In this document: one piece after another, positions 39,694-50,577 of the stretch
Numbering within the stretch: position 1 is the first letter of the stretch
Layout: every line of letters starts with the position of its first letter
NCBI GenBank assembly: GCA_021777535.1
Contig: JAJYDN010000005.1
Location: 37,176 to 101,175, forward strand
Direction of reading: 5' to 3'
Length of the DNA: 64,000 nucleotides
Source: Pseudomonadota bacterium
GTDB lineage: Bacteria > Pseudomonadota > Gammaproteobacteria > Acidiferrobacterales > Acidiferrobacteraceae
The notes under the pieces: model-generated
Databases searched by the model: none
The model's input: the letters and a program-made list of their open reading frames with translations, nothing else
What the model was told of the DNA's origin: nothing
Made by a program: the position numbers and the translations under genes

Positions 39694-40539
39694 ATGGAGT
39701 CACAGAAGGCACATTCGCGGGTTTTCAGCTTCGAGTTCTTTCCGCCCAAGACCGCCGAAGCGCACAGCGCGTTCCAGGCGGCGTTGGCGCAGCTTCTGCC
39801 GCTAAAGCCCCGCTTCGTGTCGGTCACCTTCGGGGCCGGCGGCAGCACGCGCGACCGGACCCTGGAGACGGCGCGGGAAATCGGTGCCCAGGGGGCTGCG
39901 GCGGCGCCGCATCTCTCCTGCGTCGGCGCCACCCGCGACAGTCTGCGGGAGATCCTGCAGACCTACCGCGCGATGGGGGTACGGCACCTGGTGGCGCTGC
40001 GGGGGGACCTGCCCTCCGGCATGCTGGATCCGGGCGACTTCCACTACGCCCATGAGCTCGTCGCGTTCATCCGCGCCGAGACCGGCGCACATTTCCACAT
40101 CGAAGTCGCCGCCTACCCCGAGTTTCATCCGCAGGCGGCCACCGCCGACGCCGACCTCGACCACTTCGCCCACAAGGTCCGCGCCGGCGCCGACTCGGCC
40201 ATCACGCAATATTTCTTCAACGCCGATGCCTACTACTGGTTCGTCGATGCCTGCGAGGCGCGGGGACTGTCGATTCCGATCGTGCCCGGCATCATGCCGA
40301 TCACCAATCACAAGCAGCTCGTCCGTTTTTCCGACGCCTGCGGCGCCGAGGTGCCCCGCTGGATCCGGCGGCGGCTCGAGGGTTTCGGCGACGACCTCGA
40401 ATCGATGCGCTCCTTCGGTCTTGATGTCACGACCGAGCTCTGCGCGGAACTGCTCGCCGCAGGCGCCCCCGGACTGCATTTTTACACCCTGAACCGGGCC
40501 GCGCCGTGCAGCATCGTCTGGGAACGGCTCGGGCTTTAG
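39694..40539 (+). CDS. metF: 5,10-methylenetetrahydrofolate reductase
   Basis: 281 residues. FSFEFFPPKTAEA, VTFGAGGSTRDRT, HLVALRGDLP and ITQYFFNADAY are MTHFR (beta-barrel, FAD) motifs. It makes 5-methyl-THF for homocysteine remethylation, completing the metK-ahcY-metF set. Starts 7 bases after the ahcY stop. Confidence 0.96.
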   Translation: MESQKAHSRVFSFEFFPPKTAEAHSAFQAALAQLLPLKPRFVSVTFGAGGSTRDRTLETAREIGAQGAAAAPHLSCVGATRDSLREILQTYRAMGVRHLVALRGDLPSGMLDPGDFHYAHELVAFIRAETGAHFHIEVAAYPEFHPQAATADADLDHFAHKVRAGADSAITQYFFNADAYYWFVDACEARGLSIPIVPGIMPITNHKQLVRFSDACGAEVPRWIRRRLEGFGDDLESMRSFGLDVTTELCAELLAAGAPGLHFYTLNRAAPCSIVWERLGL

Positions 40540-40602
40540 GCAACCCTTGAGTTTGCCGGCATGCGGTGCTCTACTGGCGCACTCTGACACCGGGCCCAAG
40601 AC

Positions 40603-40854
40603 ATGAAACAGACGATCCTCTTTGCGTCCTTCCTCACCCTCACAGGCGGCGCGATCGGTTTTTTGCTGCGGCCGGCGAACGTCTTCGGGCATCAGCTACC
40701 GTTCTCGGTGGTGATAACGCGCGGCACCGACCTGCGCGGGCTGAACCAGCTTTTGGTACCACTCGCGCAGCAATCCTTCAATGACGTGCTGGCGGGCGCG
40801 CTGTGCGGACTCGTCGCCGGACTGGTGGTGGGCGCACTCCGCAGACGGGCGTAG
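40603..40854 (+). CDS. Small two-helix membrane protein
   Basis: 83 residues, with hydrophobic stretches at about 4-22 and 62-78 and a polar middle. No recognised family. It sits between metF and typA on the same strand. The C-terminal helix is Gly/Ala/Leu rich and ends GALRRRA, suggesting a cytoplasmic positive tail. Confidence 0.6.
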   Translation: MKQTILFASFLTLTGGAIGFLLRPANVFGHQLPFSVVITRGTDLRGLNQLLVPLAQQSFNDVLAGALCGLVAGLVVGALRRRA

Positions 40855-40982
40855 GGGGCTGCCCGCTTCCTTCCCGGGCGGAAGGCAAGTACAATGCGCG
40901 CCACTTACCGACAGCGGCCCGCGGGGCTGCCATCGCAGCCCGGGCGCGGACAAGCCCATTCACCCCTTTCCTGCAGTCTCCT

Positions 40983-42800
40983 ATGACAACCCAGAATCTT
41001 CGCAACATCGCCATCATCGCCCATGTCGACCATGGCAAGACCACGCTCGTCGACGAGCTTTTGAAGCAGTCCGGTACGTTCGAGAGCCGCGCGGCCATCA
41101 GCAGCCGCGTGATGGACTCAAACGACCTCGAGCGGGAGCGTGGCATCACGATCCTGGCCAAGAACACCGCGATCCGGTATCGCGATCACCGCATCAACAT
41201 CGTCGACACCCCAGGGCATGCCGACTTCGGCGGCGAGGTGGAGCGTGTCCTGTCGATGGTGGATTCCGTGCTGCTGCTGGTCGACGCCGTGGACGGACCC
41301 ATGCCGCAGACGCGGTTCGTCACGCGCAAGGCCTTTGCGCTCGGACTGCGGCCGATCGTGGTCATCAACAAGGTCGACCGGCCGGGCGCGCGCCCGAACT
41401 GGGTGCTCGATCAGACTTTCGACCTCTTCGACAAGCTGGGTGCGACCGAGGAACAGCTCGACTTCCCCGTCGTCTACGCGTCGGCCCTCTATGGCTACGC
41501 AGGCCTCGACCAGAACGTCCGGTCGGGGGACATGACGCCGCTTTTCGATGCGATCCTGCAGCATGCGCCGCCACCCGTGGTCGATCCGGCGGGACCCTTC
41601 CAGATGCAGGTGTCGAGCCTCGATTACTCGAGCTACGTCGGCGCCATCGCCATCGGCCGCATCACGCGCGGCACGGCGCGCCCGAACCAGGCGGTAGCCA
41701 TCCTCGACCGCGAGGGCAACCGCCGCGACGGCAAGATCCTGCAGGTGCTGGGCTTTCTGGGCCTTGAACGCAGCGAGGTCAAGGAAGCCACGGCCGGCGA
41801 TATCGTCGCCATCACCGGCATTGACCCGGTGCGCATATCCGACACCTTCTGTGATCCCAGCCAGGTGGAGGCACTGGTGCCCCTCACGGTCGACGAGCCG
41901 ACCGTCACCATGACTTTCGAGATCAACACGTCGCCGTTCGTGGGACAGGATGGCAAGTTCGTGACCAGCCGCCAGCTGCGCGAACGCCTCGAGCGCGAAC
42001 TGATCCACAACGTCGCCTTGCGGGTCGAGGACACGGCCGACGCCGACAAATTCCGCGTCTCCGGCCGCGGAGAACTGCACCTCGGTATCCTGATCGAGAC
42101 CATGCGGCGGGAGGGCTTCGAGCTCGCCGTATCGCGTCCCCAGGTCATCACGAAGGTGGTGAATGGCGAGGTCCACGAACCCTTCGAGCTGCTTACGCTG
42201 GACGTCGAGCAGCAGCACCAGGGTGTACTGATCGAGCGGCTGGGCAACCGGCGTGGCGACCTGCTTGCGATGGAACCCGGGACCGACGGCCGTGTACGCC
42301 TGGAATACGTGATTCCCTCGCGTGGCCTGATCGGCTTCCAGACGGAGTTTCTGAGCCTTACGTCAGGCACCGGCCTCATTCATCACATTTTCGACCACTA
42401 CGGGCCCGTCAAAAAGGGCGCGATCAGCGGGCGCATCAACGGCGTGCTGATCTCCAATGGCGCCGGCAAGAGCGTCGCCTACGCGCTCTTCAGCCTGCAG
42501 GAACGCGGACGGCTTTTCATAGGCCCCGGCGAAGACATCTATGAGGGCATGATCATCGGCATCCACTCGCGCGACAACGACCTCGTGGTGAATCCGCTGC
42601 GCGGCAAGCAGCTGACCAACGTACGCGCGTCGGGATCCGACGAGAACATCATCCTCACGCCGCCAATTCAGATGACGCTCGAGCGCGCCATCGAATTCAT
42701 CGACGATGACGAACTGGTGGAAGTCACGCCCCACCACATCCGCCTGCGCAAGCGCTATCTGAAGGAAAACGACCGCAAGAAGGCGCAGCGTCAGGGCTGA
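40983..42800 (+). CDS. typA: Ribosome-associated GTPase TypA/BipA
   Basis: 605 residues from the ATG at 40983. G1 [16 protein letters not shown]3 [15 protein letters not shown]4 [10 protein letters not shown], and TypA-specific C-terminal segments ([30 protein letters not shown]). It acts on the ribosome under stress and in subunit assembly. Its stop is 1 base from the convergent prfC stop. Confidence 0.96.
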   Translation: MTTQNLRNIAIIAHVDHGKTTLVDELLKQSGTFESRAAISSRVMDSNDLERERGITILAKNTAIRYRDHRINIVDTPGHADFGGEVERVLSMVDSVLLLVDAVDGPMPQTRFVTRKAFALGLRPIVVINKVDRPGARPNWVLDQTFDLFDKLGATEEQLDFPVVYASALYGYAGLDQNVRSGDMTPLFDAILQHAPPPVVDPAGPFQMQVSSLDYSSYVGAIAIGRITRGTARPNQAVAILDREGNRRDGKILQVLGFLGLERSEVKEATAGDIVAITGIDPVRISDTFCDPSQVEALVPLTVDEPTVTMTFEINTSPFVGQDGKFVTSRQLRERLERELIHNVALRVEDTADADKFRVSGRGELHLGILIETMRREGFELAVSRPQVITKVVNGEVHEPFELLTLDVEQQHQGVLIERLGNRRGDLLAMEPGTDGRVRLEYVIPSRGLIGFQTEFLSLTSGTGLIHHIFDHYGPVKKGAISGRINGVLISNGAGKSVAYALFSLQERGRLFIGPGEDIYEGMIIGIHSRDNDLVVNPLRGKQLTNVRASGSDENIILTPPIQMTLERAIEFIDDDELVEVTPHHIRLRKRYLKENDRKKAQRQG

Positions 42801-42801
42801 T

Positions 42802-44388
<1,587 letters not shown>

Positions 44389-45035
44389 GAACGAAAGCGG
44401 TCCTCGGATGATGCGGCCTGCGTAACCGGCAGACCCGGGCGCGCCGCGGCAAAGCCGGACAGTCTAACACTTTTTCTGGACAATCTAGTGCCGCGCGGGC
44501 GCTCGGGCGAAGGTATACCGGCGGCTCCTGCAGTCTCACGCCGACGCAGGTCCACGCGCAGGCCGGCCCTGGGCCTGATCCTGCGCGCCATTTTTGCGCG
44601 GCCAGCGCGAAGGTCTGCTGATTCTTCAGCGCAGAGGCGCCGCCCTTGAATGGCGGCACCCGGATCAGGCTCGCCCGCGGGCGGCGGATCGGCCACGAGG
44701 CCTGCCTGTTCATCCGCGATGCCCGGTGGATCGGATGGCTTGCCGCGAGATGTGGCGATGAATTCGCGAATCCGATCGGGGACCGCGAGGAAGATGCGGC
44801 AGGGTCAAACCCGGACGCCATGATGGAGGGGCGGCTTGATCGCCGCGGATTCACCACGCGATCGGCCGCCGGAAACCGGCCGCGCGCCGGCCATGGCGCC
44901 CGGTCCCGGCGGGGAAGTCCTTGCGGAAAGGCCCTTTCCCGGGGAATAGGGCCTAGCCGCCGGTGATCTGTTTATGACGGGGAAAGCAGTGCGAACAGCA
45001 GTGGCACGGCCATCTGCGGGGAGCACGCCAGACCC
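44389..45035. other. Non-coding or degraded stretch at the left edge of the accessory island
   Basis: About 650 bases with broken short frames on both strands and no recognisable protein, RNA or repeat. It probably contains the prfC promoter near its left end. Confidence 0.5.
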
Positions 45036-45344
45036 ATGCGGGGCCAGATTCGGAAGATGGTGGACCCCATGCATCGCAACTTGAACCAACGAGCCGCCCC
45101 CTCCCGACCAGCGGCCGTTACAGCGCGTAGTCGGGCGTCGGCAAATGCGCCCGATGGGGCCATCCCGGCCGCCCGGCGCGGCCCTGCAGGCGCTTTTGAT
45201 CGAGCTATCCGTGCTTACACCCGTACCCCCAAGGGGATCTCCCGGTACCGGACGCACGAGGAAGCCAACCGCGATCAGGAACGCGGGCGGGCGCTTGCGG
45301 TAGCCGCCCGGCAGTCACCAGATCTTCACGGGACCAAGCGATGA
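45036..45344 (+). CDS. Small partner gene or remnant upstream of nucleotidyltransferase pseudogene
   Basis: About 102 residues, or 92 from a later ATG. The C-terminal half (GAFDRAIRAYTRTPKGIS, then RYRTHEEANRDQERGRAL) resembles small proteins encoded just before nucleotidyltransferase-type toxin genes. The N-terminal half is low-complexity and may be shifted out of frame. Its stop overlaps the ATG of the following pseudogene (ATGA), the arrangement of a coupled two-gene module. Function unknown; the relationship is my recognition from sequence pattern. Confidence 0.4.
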   Translation: MRGQIRKMVDPMHRNLNQRAAPSRPAAVTARSRASANAPDGAIPAARRGPAGAFDRAIRAYTRTPKGISRYRTHEEANRDQERGRALAVAARQSPDLHGTKR

Positions 45345-45870
45345 CCTCCGGGAAAACGGAATACAGCCAGCCCGCAACCCGGCAGGACGTGCTTTAGGTC
45401 ACGCGCTACCTGAATTGAAGCCGGAGTCGACCATGTCCTCGTGGGGGGAATACGCCCTGACCGCGAAGGGGCTCAACCGGACGCCCGAGGCCATCGATAT
45501 CCTGGGGCGTCCGGATGCCGATAATGCCAATCGGTGGATCGCCGCGCCGTCCCGCCTTCCGGATGGCGCCGCACGGGGGCTCGCGGCTGAAGCGGATCTG
45601 CTCGTCTGCGACATCCATTAGGGAATCCGCATCAACGATGGGATCACCGTCGATGTGCTGGGTTCGGTCGGCGGGCTCACGGGGGAGGATCTGACTCCGC
45701 ACCGCATTGTCAAAGACGGGGACGGCGTCAGGATTCCTGATGCCCGACCCCGGTACTGCTGGGCGCCCCCATTAGCGTTGCGCGCTTGCCGGGGCCGCGC
45801 ATCACACATCACCCAGAAGCACACGAGACCCCGACGCGGCCGAGCTGGGGAGCAACTGGGTCCGGCTGGT
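45341..45870 (+). pseudogene. Degraded nucleotidyltransferase (AbiEii/DUF6036-like)
   Basis: Translation begins MTSGKTEYSQPATRQDVL, meets a TAG at 45395, then VTRYLN and another stop; after a frameshift near 45455 it continues YALTAKGLNRTPEAIDIL, RPDADNANRWIAAPSRLPDG, then an in-frame TAG at 45619 and RINDGITVDVLGSVGGLTGEDL, ending TQKHTRPRRGRAGEQLG. The GGYA...R-T-DIDIL pattern marks the nucleotidyltransferase fold used by AbiEii-type abortive infection and MNT toxins. At least three stops and a frameshift show it is dead. Family placement is moderately sure. Confidence 0.6.
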
Positions 45871-46002
45871 CTCGCCCCCTCTTCCCTCTACCCGATGCGG
45901 ATTGCGCCGGTATCCGCACCATACGGACGGTCAGCAGCGAGGTAAGCGAGGTATAGGTAGGCACCGTATCATTGAGGTGGTGTCATGGAGAATAGACGGC
46001 CA

Positions 46003-46332
46003 TCAGTCGGCGAGCCCCGTAACAAAGGCCAGCGCGACATTCAGCCGAGCCATGTCCTTGTCATCAAGCGAACCGGTCTTTTGTCCCACGCGCTCGCGAC
46101 GGATGGTTACGGGCTTGTCTGCCATGATTTGCGAGCGGACCCGCAAGCCATTGCGTTGAGTCGGTTCGAGGGTGATGCGGAAATCCGGCGCCTCTGCCAT
46201 TTCGGAGGTGATTTGGCAAACAATCACAGAGGAATGCGCCGCCGGCAGCGCGTTTGTCTGAACGATGATGGCTGGGTGCGGCTTCCCATAGTCGCCCGAT
46301 GCCGCGACCGTCACGACATCGCCATGCTTCAC
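46003..46332 (-). CDS. MazF/PemK-family endoribonuclease toxin
   Basis: 109 residues. MKHGDVVTVAASGDYGKPHPAIIVQ, then SSVIVCQITSEM, NGLRVRSQIMADKPVTI and VGQKTGSLDD are the MazF/PemK core (Gly-Asp-Tyr-Gly-Lys-Pro-hydrophobic strand and S-Q-hM-D-K segment). Such toxins cut mRNA at short motifs. It overlaps the antitoxin gene by 4 bases (ATGA) and appears intact, unlike its island neighbours. Confidence 0.88.
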   Translation of the reverse strand: MKHGDVVTVAASGDYGKPHPAIIVQTNALPAAHSSVIVCQITSEMAEAPDFRITLEPTQRNGLRVRSQIMADKPVTIRRERVGQKTGSLDDKDMARLNVALAFVTGLAD

Positions 46333-46532
46333 GGGGCATCAAATTCCGAGACCGCCTCAATCCAGCGCATTGCGTCTTGCTCCGCTGCCTGGTTCAGGCG
46401 AGCAACCTGCTGGGCGACTCGTCGCCGAACGGTCGCAGCCTGGGGGTCGGGCACGATCGGGCGCAACTCCCGTAATCCCCGCGCACGACGCCGCGCGCGC
46501 ATTGCCCGCATTCGCTCCGCCGCCCGTGTCAT
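46329..46532 (-). CDS. MazE-like antitoxin (DUF3018 family)
   Basis: 67 residues, highly basic N-terminal half (RMRAMRARRRARGLRELRPIVPD) and an acidic C terminus ending WIEAVSEFDAP, the layout of DUF3018 antitoxins that precede MazF-type toxins. The N-terminal part would bind DNA, the C-terminal part the toxin. A repeated palindromic operator lies 17-41 bases upstream of its start. Confidence 0.82.
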   Translation of the reverse strand: MTRAAERMRAMRARRRARGLRELRPIVPDPQAATVRRRVAQQVARLNQAAEQDAMRWIEAVSEFDAP

Positions 46533-46548
46533 GGGAATGCCCTCTTTT

Positions 46549-46573
46549 TAACGCATTACAGTCTAACGCGTTA
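46549..46573. promoter_or_regulatory. Repeated palindromic operator of the MazEF pair
   Basis: TAACGCATTA and TAACGCGTTA, the second a perfect palindrome, are separated by 5 bases (15-base spacing) and lie just upstream of the antitoxin start. This is the geometry of an autoregulatory toxin-antitoxin operator with two sites one and a half helical turns apart. Confidence 0.65.
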
Positions 46574-46724
46574 CGTCCGCGGATTCCGACGCGCACCGCC
46601 GGGCATTGGCGATAATGGGCTCGAGCGTAAGCGATCGGTGAAGTGCGGGATTGTCTTGTTTCGTGACGCCGTTTTTTGCTTTTCGGCGAGGTGCCGGGCA
46701 GCGCCATTGCCATCCGATCGGACC

Positions 46725-46925
46725 GGATGACGGCGGGCAACGGACCCTTGAGGTCATCGATGGCCCGGGCCCTGGCAAGGTCGGTGAAGATTTTGCGCAG
46801 ATACACGGGGGTCCGAAGCCATTGACCTTTACCATCTCGAGAGGCTGCAGAGATCGGCCGGGGCCGTCACGCCACCGATACTGTCCGTGAAAAGCCAGTT
46901 GTTGCGATTATAGAAAGCTTTCGAT
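46725..46925 (-). mobile_element. IS66-family transposase (TnpC) C-terminal relic
   Basis: On the minus strand NNWLFTDSIGGVTAPADLCSL, then EMVKVNGFGP, then YLRKIFTDLARARAIDDLKG follow each other in three frames. Together they match the C terminus of IS66 TnpC (NWLFTDS..GA.AS..LYSLIETAKANGLEP..YLR..F..LP.A). Two frameshifts separate the pieces, so only a relic remains. No terminal repeats were identified. Confidence 0.75.
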
Positions 46926-47088
46926 AAATAAGAGGAACGGGTTGGTCGCCGGCAGCAGGGGTGCCGGCGCCATCCAAAGCCTCTTTGCGACCGCAAGCTA
47001 AACGGCATCGAACCTGCGGCGGGTCTGAAAGACACCCCGGAAAAGCTGCCCACCTGGCCCGACAGCCGCATCGGCGAACCGCGACCAC

Positions 47089-47193
47089 TCAGAGAACGCA
47101 CAAGCCATCAGCAATCGATAGGCGGGACGACTGGACGCCATGAACCTGAAACACGCGCTTTGCCAAACCGACGCCAATGTGAATACTCGTCAT
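47089..47193 (-). mobile_element. IS110-family transposase N-terminal relic
   Basis: 34 codons from an ATG at 47193 preceded by [29 protein letters not shown], then a TGA. This matches the start of IS110 transposases (IGVDLAK..FQVHGVD), but the first catalytic Asp is Gly and the rest of the protein is absent. Sequence upstream (about 47194-47290) looks like the left-end noncoding region of such an element. Confidence 0.7.
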
Positions 47194-47653
47194 ATCGGAC
47201 TCCTTTCCACCGTTGACTGATGCCTGAAACCTTCAGTCTGGCACTTTTATGCCATCCAGGTGAGAAGGGATCCGTCCCACCGCTTACCATGGGGACACCG
47301 GAAAGGGGGTGAGCACCGTTTCTCGTCGTGCGCAGACCAGCGGCACACGGATGCGGACGCGTCTGCGGACGGGACCGGTTGCGCGGCGCCTGGCGGCCCC
47401 CGCGGGCCCCTCTACACGACTTTGGCGCGCGCATACGCGCCCCGTGATGGAGTAATCCGCGTCATGCAAGGATCGAACGGCGCAGGGGAGTGGGGGTGTT
47501 GACGGCCAACTGTCAACGAAGCGACCCGCGCCTCGTCCGGACCCTCATCCCTGGCCGATACGCACCGGAAACAGAGAAAAGACCGCAAGGCAGGTGTGCG
47601 GCCGGCTGCTGCACTGGGGTGTGCGGGCCCCGTTCGATTATAATTTCCGTACC
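47194..47653. other. Noncoding stretch between IS110 relic and pip
   Basis: The first 100 bases are probably the left end of the IS110 relic. The remainder has only shadow frames. TATAAT at 47639-47644 lies 9 bases before the pip ATG and may be its -10 box. Confidence 0.5.
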
Positions 47654-48613
47654 ATGCGGACCCTTTACGAACCCCTCGAACCCTACGCCCGGCATGAACT
47701 GGCCGTCGACACCCCGCATCGGCTCTATGTGGAGGAATGCGGAAATCCGCAGGGATTGCCGGTGGTCTTCCTCCATGGCGGGCCGGGCGCGGGCTGCGAG
47801 ACGTATCACCGCCGCTTTTTCGACCCGCAGCGCTACCGGATCGTTCTGTTCGATCAGCGCGGGGCGGGACGCTCGACGCCACATGCCGCCCTCGACGGCA
47901 ACGACACGGGCGCGCTCGTCAGAGACATGGAGGCGATTCGCCGCCATCTGCAGATCGAGCGGTGGCTCGTGTTCGGCGGCTCCTGGGGTTCGACGCTCGC
48001 GCTGGCCTATGCGCAGGCCCATCCTGAGCCCGTGCTGGGCCTGATCCTGCGCGGCATTTTTCTCTGCCGGCGCGAAGAGATCCGCTGGTTCTACCAGGAA
48101 GGCGCGAGCTGGGCCTTCCCGGATTATTGGGCGGACTTCATTGCGCCGATCCCCGCCGCCGAGCGGTCCGATCTCGTGCACGCCTATTACAAAAGGCTCA
48201 CCGGCGCCGATGCGGCCGTCCGGCAGGAGTGCGCGCGCGCCTGGTCTCTGTGGGAAGGACGCACCGCCAACCTCGTACCGCGCGCCGCGGTGGTCGACTT
48301 CTTCGGCAGCGCGCATACCGCCTTGTCGCTTGCGCGCATCGAGTGCCATTATTTCGTTCATGACGCGTTTCTGGATGCCCCCATCTTGAGCCGCATGGAC
48401 AGGATTGCGGACATCCCGGGCGTGATCGTACACGGCCGCTATGATCTCATCTGCCCTTTGCGCAACGCCTGGGAGCTGCATGCAGCGTGGCCCTCGAGCC
48501 GGCTCGTGGTGGTGCCGGACGCCGGCCATTCGGCCACCGAGCCCGGGATCCTCTCGGCGCTCCTCGACGCCACCGACCGCTTTGCAAAGGAGTTGCCATG
48601 GCCACCTATGTGA
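47654..48613 (+). CDS. pip: Prolyl aminopeptidase
   Basis: 319 residues from the ATG at 47654. VFLHGGPGAG (oxyanion), nucleophile elbow GGSWGSTLALAYAQ, LRGIFLCRREEI, and C-terminal Asp (HGRYDLICP) and His (DAGHSA). It releases N-terminal proline from peptides. It overlaps the start of apaH by 16 bases. Confidence 0.94.
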   Translation: MRTLYEPLEPYARHELAVDTPHRLYVEECGNPQGLPVVFLHGGPGAGCETYHRRFFDPQRYRIVLFDQRGAGRSTPHAALDGNDTGALVRDMEAIRRHLQIERWLVFGGSWGSTLALAYAQAHPEPVLGLILRGIFLCRREEIRWFYQEGASWAFPDYWADFIAPIPAAERSDLVHAYYKRLTGADAAVRQECARAWSLWEGRTANLVPRAAVVDFFGSAHTALSLARIECHYFVHDAFLDAPILSRMDRIADIPGVIVHGRYDLICPLRNAWELHAAWPSSRLVVVPDAGHSATEPGILSALLDATDRFAKELPWPPM

Positions 48614-49437
48614 TAGGTGACCTCCAGGGTTGTCTCGCCGATTTGCACCGGCTGCTCGATCATGTCGGTTACGCCGACGGCCGCGACCAGCTGTGGTTTA
48701 CGGGCGATCTCGTCAATCGCGGCCCGGAATCGCTCGCGACATTGCGCTTCGTGCGCCAGTTGACGGACCCCGTGGTCGTGCTGGGCAATCACGACCTGCA
48801 TCTGCTGGGCGTTGCCTGTGGCCATCGCCGGATCGCCCCGGATGACACCATCGAGGCGATTCTTCAGGCGGAGGACCGTGAGGAACTCCTCGACTGGCTT
48901 ACCGAGCAGCCGCTCCTGTATTATGACGAGGTTCGCCAGACGGCCCTCGTGCATGCCGGGATCCCGGCGCCGTGGGATATCCGGCAGGCACTTGCGCATG
49001 CCGGTGAATTGCAGGCAGCGCTGCGCACGCCCGATCCATGCCGGACACTGGCAGGGCTTTATGGGCCCAAACCCGACGTCTGGGATGACGGCCTCGAGGG
49101 TATCGAGCGGCTGCGCTTCATCGCCAACGGGCTTACGCGCATGCGCTATTGCCACCCGGACGGCCAGCTGGACATGCGCGACAAGGGGCCCCTCGGATCA
49201 CAGGCGAGCGGCCTCGTGCCCTGGTTCGCCGTACCCGGCCGCCGCACGAATGACATCCGGGTGGTGTTCGGTCACTGGTCCAGTCTCGGCGCGCATGTCT
49301 TTGGCCGCGCGATCTGTCTGGACAGCGGCTGCCTGTGGGGCGGTTCATTGTCCGCCTTGCGTCTGGAAGACGACCGGATTCTCTCAGTACCCTGCGCCGG
49401 CCCGGATGCGGCGCGGCAGGCGAGGTCACAAACATGA
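48598..49437 (+). CDS. apaH: Bis(5'-nucleosyl)-tetraphosphatase (symmetrical)
   Basis: 279 residues from the ATG at 48598, preceded by AAAGGAG. YVIGDLQGCLADL, FTGDLVNRGPES, LGNHDLHLL and FGHWSSLG are metal-binding phosphoesterase motifs of ApaH. It hydrolyses Ap4A, and removes Np4 caps from RNA in E. coli. Overlaps apaG by 4 bases. Confidence 0.96.
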   Translation: MATYVIGDLQGCLADLHRLLDHVGYADGRDQLWFTGDLVNRGPESLATLRFVRQLTDPVVVLGNHDLHLLGVACGHRRIAPDDTIEAILQAEDREELLDWLTEQPLLYYDEVRQTALVHAGIPAPWDIRQALAHAGELQAALRTPDPCRTLAGLYGPKPDVWDDGLEGIERLRFIANGLTRMRYCHPDGQLDMRDKGPLGSQASGLVPWFAVPGRRTNDIRVVFGHWSSLGAHVFGRAICLDSGCLWGGSLSALRLEDDRILSVPCAGPDAARQARSQT

Positions 49438-49814
49438 ACAAAGAGTCGCATCGTATCCATGTGGGCGTCAAAACGGCTTACCTGCACAACCAGTCTGCGC
49501 CGGACGCCAATCGCTATGTGTTCGCGTACACCATCACGATCACCAATACGGGATCGACCCCGGCGCGCCTGATGACCCGTCACTGGATCATCACAGATGC
49601 CAACAACCGCGTGCAGGAGGTGCATGGCGAAGGCGTGGTTGGCGAGCAGCCCTATCTGGCCCCTGGCATGAGCTTCGAGTATACGAGCGGCGCCATGATC
49701 GAGACGCCGGTCGGCAGCATGCGCGGGAGCTACCAGATGGTGGCGGACGACGGCACCTACTTCGACGCCGAGATACCGGCCTTTACGCTCAGTATTCCGC
49801 GGACACTCCACTAA
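49434..49814 (+). CDS. apaG: ApaG protein (Fn3-like fold)
   Basis: 126 residues from the ATG at 49434. VFAYTITITNTGSTPARLMTRHWIITDANN (about residues 28-57), VVGEQPYLAPGMSFEYTSG and MRGSYQMVADDG are the family signature. Function is still unclear; it is usually encoded with apaH, as here. Confidence 0.95.
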   Translation: MNKESHRIHVGVKTAYLHNQSAPDANRYVFAYTITITNTGSTPARLMTRHWIITDANNRVQEVHGEGVVGEQPYLAPGMSFEYTSGAMIETPVGSMRGSYQMVADDGTYFDAEIPAFTLSIPRTLH

Positions 49815-49815
49815 C

Positions 49816-50409
49816 GTGGGACTGCGCCGGTCTTACACGCTGTTCGCACCGCTTTACGACACCATCGTCGGTCCCGTGTTCACCGAGGCGCGCCGCAAAA
49901 GTCTCGCACGGCTGCCGGCCGCCGCCACCCGGATCCTCCTGAGCGGAATCGGCACGGGACTCGATGTCCCGTACCTGCCCGAGGGGCCCTTCTATGTCGG
50001 CATAGACCTGACGGCAGCCATGCTCAAAAGGGCGCGCCGGCGCGCACCTGACTTCGGGCTCGCACAGGCAAGCGCGCAACGGCTTCCGTTCGCCGACGAG
50101 ACCTTCGACCATGTCGTCTTGCACCTGATCCTCGCGGTGGTGCCCGACCCCATAGCCGCCTTGCGCGAGGCGGCGCGGGTCGTGCGGACCGGCGGCCTGA
50201 TCCTCGTGTACGACAAGTTTCTGCGGCGCGGACAGAGGGCGCCGCTGCGCCGGCTCTTCAGTCCGGTCCTCGGGCGCATCGTCACCCACACGGACCGGGT
50301 CTTCGAGGACATCCTGGTGCAGGTGCCGTCGCTTGCGGTGATCGAAGATCGCGCCGATCGCGTCAATGGTTACTTCCGCCGTATTACCCTAAAACGTCTG
50401 CCCGACTGA
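49816..50409 (+). CDS. Class I SAM-dependent methyltransferase
   Basis: 197 residues from a GTG. Motif I ILLSGIGTGLDVPYLP, acidic GIDLTAAMLKRA, then LPFADETFDHVVLHLILAVVPDP. It resembles bacterial phosphatidylethanolamine N-methyltransferase (Pmt-type) and other small-molecule methylases (YTLFAPLYDTIVGPV N terminus). The substrate is not certain. It follows apaG by 1 base. Confidence 0.85.
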   Translation: MGLRRSYTLFAPLYDTIVGPVFTEARRKSLARLPAAATRILLSGIGTGLDVPYLPEGPFYVGIDLTAAMLKRARRRAPDFGLAQASAQRLPFADETFDHVVLHLILAVVPDPIAALREAARVVRTGGLILVYDKFLRRGQRAPLRRLFSPVLGRIVTHTDRVFEDILVQVPSLAVIEDRADRVNGYFRRITLKRLPD

Positions 50410-50516
50410 CGCTCTACGTCGCTTGCGCGCGGACGCAAAATGTCACCGCCCCGGGCTGTCCTGCTAACACATTGTATTTACGCGAATAAATAATGATTCA
50501 CGGAAAACGGCCAGAC

Positions 50517-50532
50517 TGGCATGGCACTTGCT
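50517..50532 (+). promoter_or_regulatory. Sigma-54 promoter
   Basis: TGGCAT-N5-TTGCT matches the -24/-12 consensus (TGGCAC-N5-TTGCA) with exact spacing, preceded by C. It lies 45 bases before the ATG of the small gene at 50578. An AT-rich stretch just upstream (50470-50500) could host an activator or IHF. Confidence 0.7.
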
Positions 50533-50577
50533 TCCTCTTAGGGCAGAAGAACAGGCAGATGCATAAGGGAGGCCGAC

